A stretch of DNA of 64,000 nt from Amaricoccus sp. (GTDB lineage Bacteria > Pseudomonadota > Alphaproteobacteria > Rhodobacterales > Rhodobacteraceae). Location of the stretch: the NCBI RefSeq assembly GCF_017993425.1, contig NZ_JAGOMQ010000020.1, positions 1 through 64,000 of the forward strand. The letters run 5' to 3'. Below the pieces are notes generated by a model. That model saw only the letters and a list, made by a program, of their open reading frames with translations. It made no database searches and was not told the DNA's origin. Positions 18,493-28,219 of this stretch are shown in pieces. The translations under genes were made by a program, and so were the position numbers. The number at the start of each line of letters is the position of its first letter. Within the stretch, counting starts at the first letter, position 1.

Positions 18493-18690
18493 TCATGGCC
18501 TGGCGTCGGCCACCAGCCGGTCCTCGTCCCCGGCGTAGGTCTTCTCGACCGTCGAGATCCTGTCCCCGAGCAAGGGCCACGACCTGCGGCAGCTTGCCGG
18601 ATCCCGGTTGACGAGGATCGACGCCAGCGCGTGGCGCGCCTGGTACGGCCGCATCGGCAGCCGCAGGCCGCGGTCTCCAGCTTGATCCAG
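18493..18690 (-). pseudogene. Tyrosine recombinase (phage integrase) C-terminal remnant
   Basis: On the minus strand a short frame reads YQARHALASILVNRDPAS, then LLGDRISTVEKTYAG. This matches the end of phage-type integrases: the RHxxA box, the LLGD/H helix and the catalytic Tyr context TYAG. The N-terminal and core parts are absent and no start is credible, so it is a decayed relic. It lies between the dienelactone hydrolase and the lacI-type gene; the stretch 18422-18786 holds nothing else convincing. Confidence 0.55.
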
Positions 18691-18786
18691 TCGCGCAGCG
18701 TCGGGATGGCGATCCTGCCGGCAGGGAACATCGGACGAACCAGCCGACTCTGCTTCGGCCTTGCGCGAATCACGACAAGCGCGTAT

Positions 18787-18815
18787 TGACACCGATGTCA
18801 TGACACCGGTGGACA
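18787..18815 (+). promoter_or_regulatory. Tandem LacI-type operators
   Basis: TGACACCGATGTCA (18787-18800) is a near-perfect palindrome and is directly followed by TGACACCGGTGgACA (18801-18815), a second copy with one extra base. A -35-like TTGACA overlaps the first site. The sites are 25-53 bp before the LacI-type gene, so autoregulation is likely. Confidence 0.55.
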
Positions 18816-18839
18816 AACCGTGCGGGATGGGTGATCTCG

Positions 18840-19895
18840 ATGGCGACGATCTATGACGTTGCGAAGGCTGCCGGCGTCTCTCCCAAGACGGTGTCCCGGG
18901 TGATGAACGGCGACGCGCCGGTGAACGTCCGGACGCGGGCGGCGGTCGAGGCGGCGATGGGGCAGCTCGGCTACGTCCCGTCGAGCGCGGCGCGGACCAT
19001 GCGGTCGGGGCGGACGGGCCTCGTCGGGCTGGTGACGGGCGCGATCAGCGGCAGCCAGGTCGGCGGCGGCGGCCTGCCCGACCTCTTCATCGTGCAGGCG
19101 ATCCAGCAGACCCTGGCGGCCGAGGGGATGACGCTGCTGATCTCGGACTCGGGCGGCGAGGTCCAGCGGGTGCCCGCCCTCGCCCGGACGCTGCGCGAGC
19201 ACCGGGTCGAGGGGCTGTTCTACGTCGCCAAGCACCACATGCGCATCGACTTTCCGATCGCGGGACCGGGCGACCGGCTGGTGCTGGTGAACGCGTTCGA
19301 CGCGGCCGGGACGCCGTGCGTGGTGCCGGACGATCGCCACGGGGAACATGCGCTGGTCGCGGCGGTGATCGCGGCGGGGCACCGGCGCATCGGCTTCCTG
19401 ACGCTGGCGACCGAGCTGGTCGCGCGCGGGCTGCGGCTCGATGGCTACCGGCGCGCGCTCGAGGAGGCCGGCATCGCCTACGACCCGGCGCTGGTGATCG
19501 ACGCCGACCGCGACGGCGGGCCGGCGGAGCGCGAGGCGCTCGACGCGGCGATCTCCGGGCTGCTGGCGCTCGACGCGCCGCCGACCGTGCTCTGCTGCGG
19601 CAACGACCGGCTGGCGGTCGCGGTCTACGGGCTGCTGCGGGCGCGGGGCCTCGCGGTGCCGGAGGAGATGTCGGTGGCCGGCTACGACGACTACCGGGTG
19701 ATCTCGGAGACGCTCTATCCGCAGCTCACCACCATGGAGCTGCCCTATTCCCGGATGGGCGAGGCGGCGGCGCGGCTGATGCTCGGGGAGCTGCGCGGGG
19801 GCGCGCCGATCGCGGCGGGCGCCCGGATCGAGGTTCCGGGCGCGCTCAGGTGGCGCGACTCGGTGATTCCAGGGCCGGCGCGGCCCGACAGATAA
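18840..19895 (+). CDS. LacI family transcriptional regulator
   Basis: 351-residue sugar-responsive repressor. The N-terminal HTH is ATIYDVAKAAGVSPKTVSRVMN, followed by the hinge helix (YVPSSAARTMRSG) and a periplasmic-binding-like sensor domain to about residue 335. The ATG at 18840 gives the canonical MATIYDVA start; a GTG three codons upstream is possible. It directly precedes, and probably controls, the sugar ABC transporter and hydrolase genes; tandem palindromes lie in its own promoter region. The effector is unknown; an oligosaccharide such as sucrose or a fructoside is suggested by the GH32-like gene. Confidence 0.93.
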   Translation: MATIYDVAKAAGVSPKTVSRVMNGDAPVNVRTRAAVEAAMGQLGYVPSSAARTMRSGRTGLVGLVTGAISGSQVGGGGLPDLFIVQAIQQTLAAEGMTLLISDSGGEVQRVPALARTLREHRVEGLFYVAKHHMRIDFPIAGPGDRLVLVNAFDAAGTPCVVPDDRHGEHALVAAVIAAGHRRIGFLTLATELVARGLRLDGYRRALEEAGIAYDPALVIDADRDGGPAEREALDAAISGLLALDAPPTVLCCGNDRLAVAVYGLLRARGLAVPEEMSVAGYDDYRVISETLYPQLTTMELPYSRMGEAAARLMLGELRGGAPIAAGARIEVPGALRWRDSVIPGPARPDR

Positions 19896-19914
19896 GCAAA
19901 CCAGGAGGAAGACA

Positions 19915-21183
19915 ATGACGATACTGGCGCGGATCGGCGCGGGCCTGCTCGCGACGACCTGCCTCGCAGGGGGCGCGGCGGCTCAGACCGAGCTCACGTT
20001 CTGGCAGCACGGGGCCGGAAACCCGTGGGAGCCGAGGATCTTCGGCCAGATGGTCGACGACTTCAACGCCTCCCAGTCGGACTGGAAGGTGACGCTCCAG
20101 CAGTTTCCGCAGACCTCCTACAACGATTCGGTGACCGCGGCGGCGCTCTCGGGCGAGCTGCCGGACATCATCGACGTCGACGGGCCGGTGATGCCGAACT
20201 GGGCCTGGGCCGGATACCTGGCGCCGCTCGACATCGCGGACGAGGAGCTCAAGGGCTTCCTGCCCGGCGCGATCGGCCGCTGGGACGGCAAGATCTACTC
20301 GGTCGGCCTCTGGGACGCCGCGGTGGCGATGATCACCCGCAAGTCGACGCTCGAAAAGTACGGCATCCGCATCCCGACGCTCGACGAGCCCTGGACCGGC
20401 GACGAGTTCAACGCGGCGCTCGTGACGATCCGGGACAGCGGCGACTTCGAGTATCCGCTCGACCTCGGCATGTGGGACAAGGTCGAGTGGTATCCCTACG
20501 CCTTCTCGCCGTTCCTGCAGAGCTTCGGCGGCGACATCGTCGACCGCTCGACCTACCAGACCGCGGAAGGCGTGCTGAACGGCGACGAGGCCATGGCGTT
20601 CGGCGAGTGGTGGCAGGGCCTCTTCGCGGACAAGCTGGCGCCGGGCACCTCGCAGGATCCCGCCGCCGGGCTCCAGGCCTTCGGCTTCCGCGACGGCAAG
20701 TACGCGATGACCTGGAGCGGCAACTGGAACGCGGCGGCCGTCATCGAGGCCTTCGGCGACGACGTGCTGTTCCTGCCGGCCCCGGACTTCGGCAGCGGGC
20801 CGAAGATCGGCGCCGGGTCCTGGCAGCTCGCCGCCTCGGCGCAGGGCGAGAACCAGGAGGGCGCCAACGCCTTCATCCGCTTCGCGATGCAGGACAAGTA
20901 CCAGGCGATGTTCTCGGACGCCTCGGGGCTCGCCCCCGCCACGGCGGCCGCGGCGCAGATGACGGAGAACTACAAGGCGGGCGCGCCGATGGCGGCCTTC
21001 TACGATCTCAGCGCCGCCCAGGCGCTGGTGCGGCCCGTCACGCCCGGCTACGTCGTCGAGAGCGTCGTGTTCCGCAAGGCCCTCTCCGACATGGCCGACG
21101 GCGCCGACGTGGCGACCGTCCTCGATTCCGCGGTCGACGAGATCAACGCGGACATCGAGAACAACAAGGGCTACGGCCACTGA
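19915..21183 (+). CDS. Sugar ABC transporter substrate-binding protein
   Basis: 422-residue periplasmic binding protein (family 1 extracellular solute-binding type). Signal peptide ends GGAAAQ; the mature chain starts TELTFWQHGAGNPWEP. Conserved IYSVGLWDAA and TWSGNWNA segments are of the maltose/oligosaccharide binder type. RBS aggaggaag precedes the ATG. First transport gene of the LacI-controlled operon. Confidence 0.93.
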   Translation: MTILARIGAGLLATTCLAGGAAAQTELTFWQHGAGNPWEPRIFGQMVDDFNASQSDWKVTLQQFPQTSYNDSVTAAALSGELPDIIDVDGPVMPNWAWAGYLAPLDIADEELKGFLPGAIGRWDGKIYSVGLWDAAVAMITRKSTLEKYGIRIPTLDEPWTGDEFNAALVTIRDSGDFEYPLDLGMWDKVEWYPYAFSPFLQSFGGDIVDRSTYQTAEGVLNGDEAMAFGEWWQGLFADKLAPGTSQDPAAGLQAFGFRDGKYAMTWSGNWNAAAVIEAFGDDVLFLPAPDFGSGPKIGAGSWQLAASAQGENQEGANAFIRFAMQDKYQAMFSDASGLAPATAAAAQMTENYKAGAPMAAFYDLSAAQALVRPVTPGYVVESVVFRKALSDMADGADVATVLDSAVDEINADIENNKGYGH

Positions 21184-21320
21184 CCCAGGCCGGCGGCGCG
21201 ACCGCCGGCCCCAGGCAACAGCATCAGGGCATTTCCCGGCCAGACGGGGACGCCCTGATCCGGTCCCCCACTCCTCCCGGGGGGCCGGACCCCAACCCTC
21301 TCGCTTCAGGGAAAAGGCCC

Positions 21321-22397
21321 ATGGCAGGAACCCGTCTGCTGTCCTCGAACCGTGCCGGCTGGTCGATGGCCGCCCCGGCGATCGGTCTGATCATGCTCTT
21401 CATCATCGTGCCCTTCGCGCTGGCCTTCTATTTCAGCTTCACCAACCAGCGGCTGTTCTCGCCGAACCCGACCGAATGGGTCGGCACGGCGAACTTCCAG
21501 CGGCTGCTCGGGGTCGCGACGCTGACGCTCGAGCCCGAGCGCGACGACGGCGGCGCGGTGGTGCTCGACGACGACGGCCAGCCGACCTATCCGCGGCTGC
21601 GCACCTATACCCGCAACAATCCCGACTATCCGAACCTGCAAGGCAAGCAGGAATGGTTCAGCTTCGGCTGGGGCGAGGAACGGGTCTACGTGCTGGCGAG
21701 CGACGTCATCTTCATGAAGGCGCTCCGCAACACGTTCCTCTTCGTCCTGGTGGTCGCGCCCCTGCAGGGCGGGCTGGCGCTGCTGCTGGCGGTGATGATC
21801 AACCAGAAGCTCAGGGGCATCAACTTCTTCCGCACCGTCTACTTCATGCCGGTGGTGGTCTCGATCGTCGTCGTGGCGCTGCTATGGCGGTTCATCTACG
21901 ACGGCGACAACGGGCTGCTCAACAACCTGCTCTCGTGGCTGACGTTCGGGGCGTTCCAGCCGGTCGACTGGCTCGGCAACCCGTCGACCGCGCTGGGCGC
22001 GATCATCGCCATGTCGATCTGGCAGGCGGTCGGATTCCACATGGTGATCTGGCTCGCCGGGCTCCAGTCGATCTCGCCGACGCTCTACGAGGCGGCGAAC
22101 ATCGAGGGCGCCAGCCGCTGGCAGGCCTTCCGCTACGTGACCTGGCCCGGCCTGCGCAACACCGCGGTGCTGGTGCTCATCGTCATCACCATGCAGGCCT
22201 TCGCCCTCTTCGCGCAGATCGACGTGATGACCAAGGGCGGACCGGTCGACTCGACGCAGACCATGGTGTTCCAGGCCGTCGAGCGCGGCTATCGCAAGCA
22301 GGACATCGCCGCCGGCTCGGTGATCTCGGTCGTGCTGTTCCTGATCGTGCTGACGATCTCGCTCGTGCAGGGCTATCTGACCCGGGAGAAGAAGTGA
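21321..22397 (+). CDS. Sugar ABC transporter permease (MalF/UgpA-like)
   Basis: 358-residue inner-membrane permease with six helices. The EAA loop reads EAANIEGASRWQAFRYVTWP near 250. A periplasmic insert between helices 1 and 2 (residues about 55-125, acidic, with TYTRNNPDYPNLQG) recalls the larger P2 loop of MalF. The ATG at 21321 is chosen for MAGTRLLSSNRAGW before the first helix. The 137 bp before it hold a short GC-rich linker. Stop overlaps the next gene by one base. Confidence 0.92.
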   Translation: MAGTRLLSSNRAGWSMAAPAIGLIMLFIIVPFALAFYFSFTNQRLFSPNPTEWVGTANFQRLLGVATLTLEPERDDGGAVVLDDDGQPTYPRLRTYTRNNPDYPNLQGKQEWFSFGWGEERVYVLASDVIFMKALRNTFLFVLVVAPLQGGLALLLAVMINQKLRGINFFRTVYFMPVVVSIVVVALLWRFIYDGDNGLLNNLLSWLTFGAFQPVDWLGNPSTALGAIIAMSIWQAVGFHMVIWLAGLQSISPTLYEAANIEGASRWQAFRYVTWPGLRNTAVLVLIVITMQAFALFAQIDVMTKGGPVDSTQTMVFQAVERGYRKQDIAAGSVISVVLFLIVLTISLVQGYLTREKK

Positions 22398-23275
22398 TGG
22401 CGACCGTCGAAGGAAGGAACATGTCCTGGGACCGGACCTGGCGCTATGCGCTGCTGGTCTTCGGCGCGCTGATCTTCATCTTCCCGCTGCTCTTCATGCT
22501 GATGTCCTCGCTGAAGCCGGACGCGCAGCTCCTCGCCGACACCGCCAACCTGCGGGCGTTCCTGCCGGTCGGTGACATCTCGATCGACAACTACCTCGGG
22601 GCGTTCAGGCGGGCGCCGGTGGCGACCTTCATCTTCAACTCGGTGCTGGTCACCGGCGTCACGGTGGTGCTCTCGCTCTTCGTCTGCTCGCTCGCCGCCT
22701 TCGCCTTCGTGTTCCTGAACTGGCGCGGGCGGGATCTCGTGCTCGCCATCATCATCGCGACGCTGATCGTGCCGTTCGAGACCATCGCCATCCCGATGCT
22801 GATCGTCGTCAACAACCTGCCGTGGCTCTCCACCGACGGCTTCAGCGTCGGCTGGCTCAACAGCTACCGCGTGCAGATCGTGCCGTTCATCGCCGACGGG
22901 CTGACGATCTTCCTCTTCGTCCAGTTCTTCAAGGATCTGCCGCGCGAGCTGATCGAGGCCTGCCGCGTCGAGGGCGCGACCTGGTTCCAGATCTACCGCA
23001 AGGTCGTCATGCCGCTGTCCGGCCCGGTGCTCGCGACGGGGGCGATCCTGAAGTTCCTCGCCATGTACAACCAGTATCTCTGGCCGCTGATGGTGACGCA
23101 GGACGAAGGCTTCCGTCCGGTGATGGTCGGCCTCCAGTACTTCTTCCAGCTCAATCCGGTCTGGGGCGAGATCATGGCCTATCTCTCGGTGATCACCGTT
23201 CCCGTTCTTGCCTTCTATCTGGTGCTGCAACGCGCCTTCATCTCCTCGATCGCCTCGACCGGCGTGAAGGGCTGA
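22397..23275 (+). CDS. Sugar ABC transporter permease (MalG/UgpE-like)
   Basis: 292-residue second permease with six helices and EAA loop EACRVEGATWFQIYRKVVMP. Start ATG 22397 overlaps the previous stop (TGATG); a GTG one codon earlier is also possible. Forms the channel with the preceding permease. Confidence 0.92.
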   Translation: MATVEGRNMSWDRTWRYALLVFGALIFIFPLLFMLMSSLKPDAQLLADTANLRAFLPVGDISIDNYLGAFRRAPVATFIFNSVLVTGVTVVLSLFVCSLAAFAFVFLNWRGRDLVLAIIIATLIVPFETIAIPMLIVVNNLPWLSTDGFSVGWLNSYRVQIVPFIADGLTIFLFVQFFKDLPRELIEACRVEGATWFQIYRKVVMPLSGPVLATGAILKFLAMYNQYLWPLMVTQDEGFRPVMVGLQYFFQLNPVWGEIMAYLSVITVPVLAFYLVLQRAFISSIASTGVKG

Positions 23276-23286
23276 GGACCACGACA

Positions 23287-24246
23287 ATGACGATTGCACT
23301 TCCGACGAAATGGGTCTGGGACAGCTGGTACGTCCGCGACGGCGACCTCTGGCACGCCTTCTTCCTCCAGGCCGACAAGGCGCTGGAGAACCCCGACCTG
23401 CGGCACTGGAACGTCAGCCAGGGCCACGCGACCAGCCGCGACCTGCGGACCTGGGAGCACAAGGGCACGGCCTTCGCCCCGTCCGAGGGGCCGGCCTGGG
23501 ACGACTGCACCACCTGGACCGGCTCGGTGGTCCGGGGCGACGACGGCCTCTGGCATCTCTTCTATACCGGCGGCTCACGCTCGGAAGACGGGCTGAAGCA
23601 GCGCATCGGGCACGCGACGAGCACCGATCTGCACAGCTGGACCCGCGTCGGCAGCGGGCTCGCCCTCGACATCGACGGGCGCTACGAGGAGCTGACGCCC
23701 GGCCACTGGCCGGACCGGGCGATGCGCGACCCCTGGGTGATGCGCGACCCGAAGGGCGGCTGGATGATGTTCTTCACCGCCCGCGTGCCCGGGCGGGCGG
23801 AGCCGAACGCCGGCGGCGCGATCGGCTTCGCCACCTCGCCCGACCTCTACGCCTGGACGCTGGAGGACCCGGTCTACACCACCGGCGACTTCGGCCAGCT
23901 CGAGGTGCCGCAGGTCTTCGAGAGGGGCGGACGCTGGTACTGCCTCTTCTGCACCGCGCCGGAGCACTATGCCGACGCCTATCGCGCGACCTATCCGGGC
24001 GCGCCGGTCCGCGGGAACCACTATCTCGTCGCTGACGATCCGCGCGGGCCCTGGACGGTGGCGCCGGGGCCGTTCCTCGACGGCGACCCGGCGGTCGACC
24101 GCTACGCGGCGCGGATCGTCGACACCGGCGAGGGGCTCGTGCTCCTCGGCTTCATCGCCAATCCGAACGGCGGCGCCTTCGTCGGCGAGATCGCCGACCC
24201 GGCGCCGGTGACGATCGACGCCGACGGCTGGCTGCGCCTCGGCTGA
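23287..24246 (+). CDS. GH32-like glycoside hydrolase (beta-propeller)
   Basis: 319-residue protein of the GH32/GH43/GH68-like five-bladed propeller fold. Likely catalytic residues are D12 in VWDSW (nucleophile position), D148 in MRDPW (transition-state Asp) and E206 in GQLEVPQ (acid/base). No signal peptide is present, so it acts in the cytoplasm on the imported sugar, probably a fructoside. Being inside the ABC operon supports this. Exact family and substrate are uncertain; it is shorter than classical invertases and lacks the C-terminal beta-sandwich. Confidence 0.75.
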   Translation: MTIALPTKWVWDSWYVRDGDLWHAFFLQADKALENPDLRHWNVSQGHATSRDLRTWEHKGTAFAPSEGPAWDDCTTWTGSVVRGDDGLWHLFYTGGSRSEDGLKQRIGHATSTDLHSWTRVGSGLALDIDGRYEELTPGHWPDRAMRDPWVMRDPKGGWMMFFTARVPGRAEPNAGGAIGFATSPDLYAWTLEDPVYTTGDFGQLEVPQVFERGGRWYCLFCTAPEHYADAYRATYPGAPVRGNHYLVADDPRGPWTVAPGPFLDGDPAVDRYAARIVDTGEGLVLLGFIANPNGGAFVGEIADPAPVTIDADGWLRLG

Positions 24247-24272
24247 AAACAAGCGAGACTGGAGGAAACGAC

Positions 24273-25343
<1,071 letters not shown>

Positions 25344-25371
25344 GCGGAAGCTGTGATTTGAGATGGTCTCC

Positions 25372-25392
25372 GGCGTCCCACTGCGGGACGCC
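25372..25392. terminator. Hairpin between convergent genes
   Basis: GGCGTCCC (25372-25379) and GGGACGCC (25385-25392) form a perfect 8-bp stem with loop actgc between the converging ABC ATPase and L,D-transpeptidase genes. No T run follows on either strand. Confidence 0.45.
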
Positions 25393-25399
25393 CTCACTA

Positions 25400-25999
25400 T
25401 CAGATCACCAGCACCGGCGTGCCGATCCTGGCCCGGTCATAGACCTCGAGGATGTGCTCGTTATAGAGCCCGATGCACCCCGAGGACGACTGCCGCCCGA
25501 TCTTGCGGATGTCGTTGCCGCCGTGGATCAGGTAGTACTGCCAGCCGAGGTTCATCGCCCGCACCCCGAGCGGATTGTCCGGCCCCGGCCCGACATAGCG
25601 CGGCAGGTCCGGGTTCCGCTCGATCATCGTCGGCGTCGGCCGCCATTCCGGCTCCGGCCGCTTCGCCACGATCTCGGTCCGCCCGCGCCGGACCATCTCC
25701 TCGCTCATCGGCACCGAGGTCGGATAGATGCGATAGAACCCGTCCGCCCCCCAGTAGTGCAGGCTGCGGTCGGTGATGTCGGCGAGGATCGCCTCGTTCT
25801 CGACCGAGTCGAAATAGTCGCGCCAGTCCCGGCTGATCGCCCCGGACACCCGCCGCGTCAGCGGCTCGCCGGTCCCGTCCCCCGCCAGCGGATCGATCGC
25901 CTGCGCCAGCGCCGGTCCCCCCAGCGCCAATCCCGCCACGCCAGCCACGGCCGCCTTCGCGAACCGCCGGCGCCCGGGCCGGAAGTCTTCGTCTCTCAT
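25400..25999 (-). CDS. L,D-transpeptidase (YkuD domain)
   Basis: 199-residue exported cell-wall cross-linking enzyme. A Tat-like signal RRRFAKAAVAGVAGLALGG is at residues 10-28. The catalytic motif is HGGN...SSSGCIGLYNEH, with Cys in SSGC as the nucleophile and the preceding His; the usual Arg after the Cys is replaced by Gly (CIGL), which is seen in some family members. It would form 3-3 cross-links or attach proteins to peptidoglycan. Confidence 0.9.
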   Translation of the reverse strand: MRDEDFRPGRRRFAKAAVAGVAGLALGGPALAQAIDPLAGDGTGEPLTRRVSGAISRDWRDYFDSVENEAILADITDRSLHYWGADGFYRIYPTSVPMSEEMVRRGRTEIVAKRPEPEWRPTPTMIERNPDLPRYVGPGPDNPLGVRAMNLGWQYYLIHGGNDIRKIGRQSSSGCIGLYNEHILEVYDRARIGTPVLVI

Positions 26000-26283
26000 G
26001 GTCTTGCCTGTTCCGTTTCTTGTGGTCCTGCCGCGGCGCCGGTCGCCCGCCCGCGCGTTCCCCTATTGAGGAGCGTCACCATAGCGGAACGAACGTCAAA
26101 ACCCAGCACGTAATCCGGCGGACGATCACCGGATGCAACGGTTTCATGTGCCGGAGCACCCTCTCCGGGCTTTGGGACCCGAACCCGAGACTCGATCCGC
26201 CGCAGGCGGAGACCGACGCCCTTGCCCCTCGTCGGCGCATGGAGCGATAGCTTCACATGCCTAATTGTAGTGTCAGTTTCCAC

Positions 26284-27261
26284 TCAGACATCCTGCACCT
26301 TTAGGATTGCTTCTTGGAAAATCATGCGGGCCTGTTGATGAAACGCATCGATCTGTGCATTGCTTTCTTTCCTAGACTCGGGCTTTTCTCCTCGCCTTGC
26401 TCTGGTCTCGGCTCTTTCCCTCAGTTCCGCTTTCCGAAAATCCCGTCCTAGGCCGATCGACACCCGATCGTCCGCAAAGCGTGCAATCGTCGCGTCCGGG
26501 TCCAAGCCAAACTCCGCGGCGAGGCGCGCGACGCTCCGATGCGCCGCCTCTTGGACTGCCCGAACCGCGGCATCCTCCGATGCCGGACCAAGCGCCCGGA
26601 AATCCTCGCTTTCGGTCCCCGAGCGGTAGTTGCGATAGTAGAGCGGTGCATCGGCGTACCGGTCGCTCAGATAGGTCTTGGATTCCGCTGTTAGTCGGAA
26701 GCCGGCAATGCGTCTCGCGGGATCAGAAATCCTCATAGTGTCTCGATCCACTGCGGCGTCTTTTCGTCGCATGGCGGAGAATCCCCGTGCGATCTCAGCC
26801 TTGGACGGCAGCCGATTCGAAGGGGGGATGACTGTAACCTTCCGCTCCTCTGATGGGGGGCCTTCTTCGTTGAGACGCCCTTCAACCTGATCGAGCATGT
26901 CGCAGAACGCTTGAACTTGCCCGGAGCCAGCGCCGAGTTCCGGCAGGCGTGTGGCGCAGGTTCTGAGTCCATCCAGAAAGATCCGGACCTGATCAGGCCA
27001 CGAACCATCCCGAAAGGTCGCAAAGTCCAACCACGGGGAGTGATCGTAGATACGCTTGTTTCGATGGAGGCGTGACCTATTCTGGAGGTTAGTTATAACG
27101 GATTTCTCCATAACAATTGGAATGTATCGAACTTCTATATCAAGATCTTCAAGAGATGTACGGCTTATGATTTTCTCGCATATTTTCTGAGATCTTACAG
27201 ATATAACGTGCAACCTATTTCCAACTTCCCTATTTGCCTCAGAGCTAAAAAATACTTCCAT
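26284..27261 (-). CDS. Hypothetical protein, possible immunity-type N-terminal domain
   Basis: 325 residues, no signal peptide or membrane segment. The first 125 residues (RYIPIVMEKSV, RLHRNKRIYDHSPWLDF, DQVRIFLDGL) resemble, from memory, immunity proteins of polymorphic toxin loci (Imm39-like). The C-terminal 200 residues are charged, Arg-rich and unrecognised. The upstream half is clearly lower in GC than the chromosome. It lies downstream of an Rhs YD-repeat fragment on the same strand, so it is probably cargo of the same toxin island. Function not assigned. The 283 bp between it and the L,D-transpeptidase gene (26000-26283) show no convincing feature. Confidence 0.6.
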   Translation of the reverse strand: MEVFFSSEANREVGNRLHVISVRSQKICEKIISRTSLEDLDIEVRYIPIVMEKSVITNLQNRSRLHRNKRIYDHSPWLDFATFRDGSWPDQVRIFLDGLRTCATRLPELGAGSGQVQAFCDMLDQVEGRLNEEGPPSEERKVTVIPPSNRLPSKAEIARGFSAMRRKDAAVDRDTMRISDPARRIAGFRLTAESKTYLSDRYADAPLYYRNYRSGTESEDFRALGPASEDAAVRAVQEAAHRSVARLAAEFGLDPDATIARFADDRVSIGLGRDFRKAELRERAETRARRGEKPESRKESNAQIDAFHQQARMIFQEAILKVQDV

Positions 27262-27368
27262 TATGTTTACCTAAGTGGGAGAGACAACCATGGGCGCTCT
27301 TTGACGTTTAGTGGCGGTACCCTATTGTGCGTGCGAGCATAGGAGGTGTCCTCCCTGATGGATAGGCT

Positions 27369-27490
27369 GTTACTAATCTCGTAGACGAGCCGGACCGGGT
27401 TGTCCCAGGCGTCGTAGCCGATGCTCTCCACATACGCGCCGAAGCCGCTCGGCCGGTTGGCGACGTCGTATCGGTAGGCCCCGACCGCAG
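27369..27490 (-). pseudogene. Rhs YD-repeat fragment
   Basis: The minus strand reads AYRYDVANRPSGFGAYVES then IGYDAWDNPVRLVYE, two Rhs/YD repeats (GYDxxxNPxRLxY). It has neither start nor continuation, so it is a relic of a longer rhs gene or of another displaced C-terminal module. Confidence 0.7.
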
Positions 27491-27509
27491 TGCTTTCTCC
27501 AGCAAAGCT

Positions 27510-27926
27510 TCAGGCCACCATTCGCTGGAGTTCCGCCTCAATCGATAGAATGATTTTTTCTGCCTTCAACGTCGAAAAGCTGATCTTGTTGCATTTGAAG
27601 TATTCCGCTGCTATGTGAGCGGCATTTCGCAAAGATAACCCGATAAAACTATTAATCTCTTCGCCATCCGCGACTGATTGCGGAACCGCAATCGCAACCA
27701 CTAGCCCTTTATCTTTCTTCGAGAAGTGGCCCAGCTTGCACCCCTCAAAATCTGGTTTGGACACCGTTCCTGGGACGATGTAAATCGGGTTAATCCAACC
27801 TTCATTGAGAGATTTATATTCTTGATCACGAACACTCACAGCGATTCTGGCCGCGGTAATTAGAGATCTATTGATGATAGATGCTGAATGTTCGGGGCCA
27901 CCAAACTGAACGCCAAGTGAAATCAT
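27510..27926 (-). CDS. Putative immunity protein for the adjacent nuclease toxin
   Basis: 138-residue soluble protein of unknown family, GC-poor compared with the chromosome. Its ATG overlaps the stop of the toxin-domain frame at 27923-27926, the usual arrangement of toxin and immunity genes in Rhs loci. That position is the only basis for the function. Sequence features: GWINPIYIVPGTVSKPDF, NSFIGLSLRNAAHIAAEYF. No catalytic motif seen. Confidence 0.6.
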   Translation of the reverse strand: MISLGVQFGGPEHSASIINRSLITAARIAVSVRDQEYKSLNEGWINPIYIVPGTVSKPDFEGCKLGHFSKKDKGLVVAIAVPQSVADGEEINSFIGLSLRNAAHIAAEYFKCNKISFSTLKAEKIILSIEAELQRMVA

Positions 27927-28219
27927 TGGCTAACCCTTATCTTAACTGCCCATGGTTCACGGTTGAGTGGCCCAGGATTTGCCAATGTTCGCTGCCGTTC
28001 CAACGCCAGCATATCACTTCTTCTACCACTGGCAATCTCTATCATAAATTTATCCTCCAAGTATCCCTTTGTGTAGCGCGTTCGCATGTTCTGGGCGATG
28101 CCATTTTTCAAAAATGTACCATCAATGTCATACAGCTCATACACGTAGGCAGTCCGAGGAGATGCCGCTGAATTCCCGTGCATAGCAAGTGCACGTGTGT
28201 TGACTGTTCTCGTCGCCAC
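27923..28219 (-). CDS. Rhs C-terminal toxin domain, GIY-YIG/URI-like nuclease (frameshifted from core)
   Basis: 98 codons from a GTG, containing YVYELYDIDGTFLKNGIAQN, RYTKGYLEDK, SGRRSDMLALERQ and PGPLNREPWA. The order Y-Y, G-I, R, E, N is that of the URI/GIY-YIG nuclease fold found as a toxin at Rhs C-termini (family knowledge). It lies directly after the Rhs core in the neighbouring frame; adding one G to the GGGG run near 28227 would join them. So it is either an orphan cargo or the tail of a frameshifted gene. The downstream gene overlaps it and is the likely immunity gene. Confidence 0.65.
   Translation of the reverse strand: MATRTVNTRALAMHGNSAASPRTAYVYELYDIDGTFLKNGIAQNMRTRYTKGYLEDKFMIEIASGRRSDMLALERQRTLANPGPLNREPWAVKIRVSQ

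Noticed and set aside
20025..22397. Extended start for the first sugar permease giving 790 residues
   Set aside because: The extra 430 residues overlap the binding-protein gene in another frame and are Arg-rich nonsense; the ATG at 21321 gives a normal permease.
25996..26283. 95-codon minus-strand frame before the L,D-transpeptidase
   Set aside because: No ribosome site or motif; overlaps the transpeptidase start by 4 bases, but nothing supports it as a gene.
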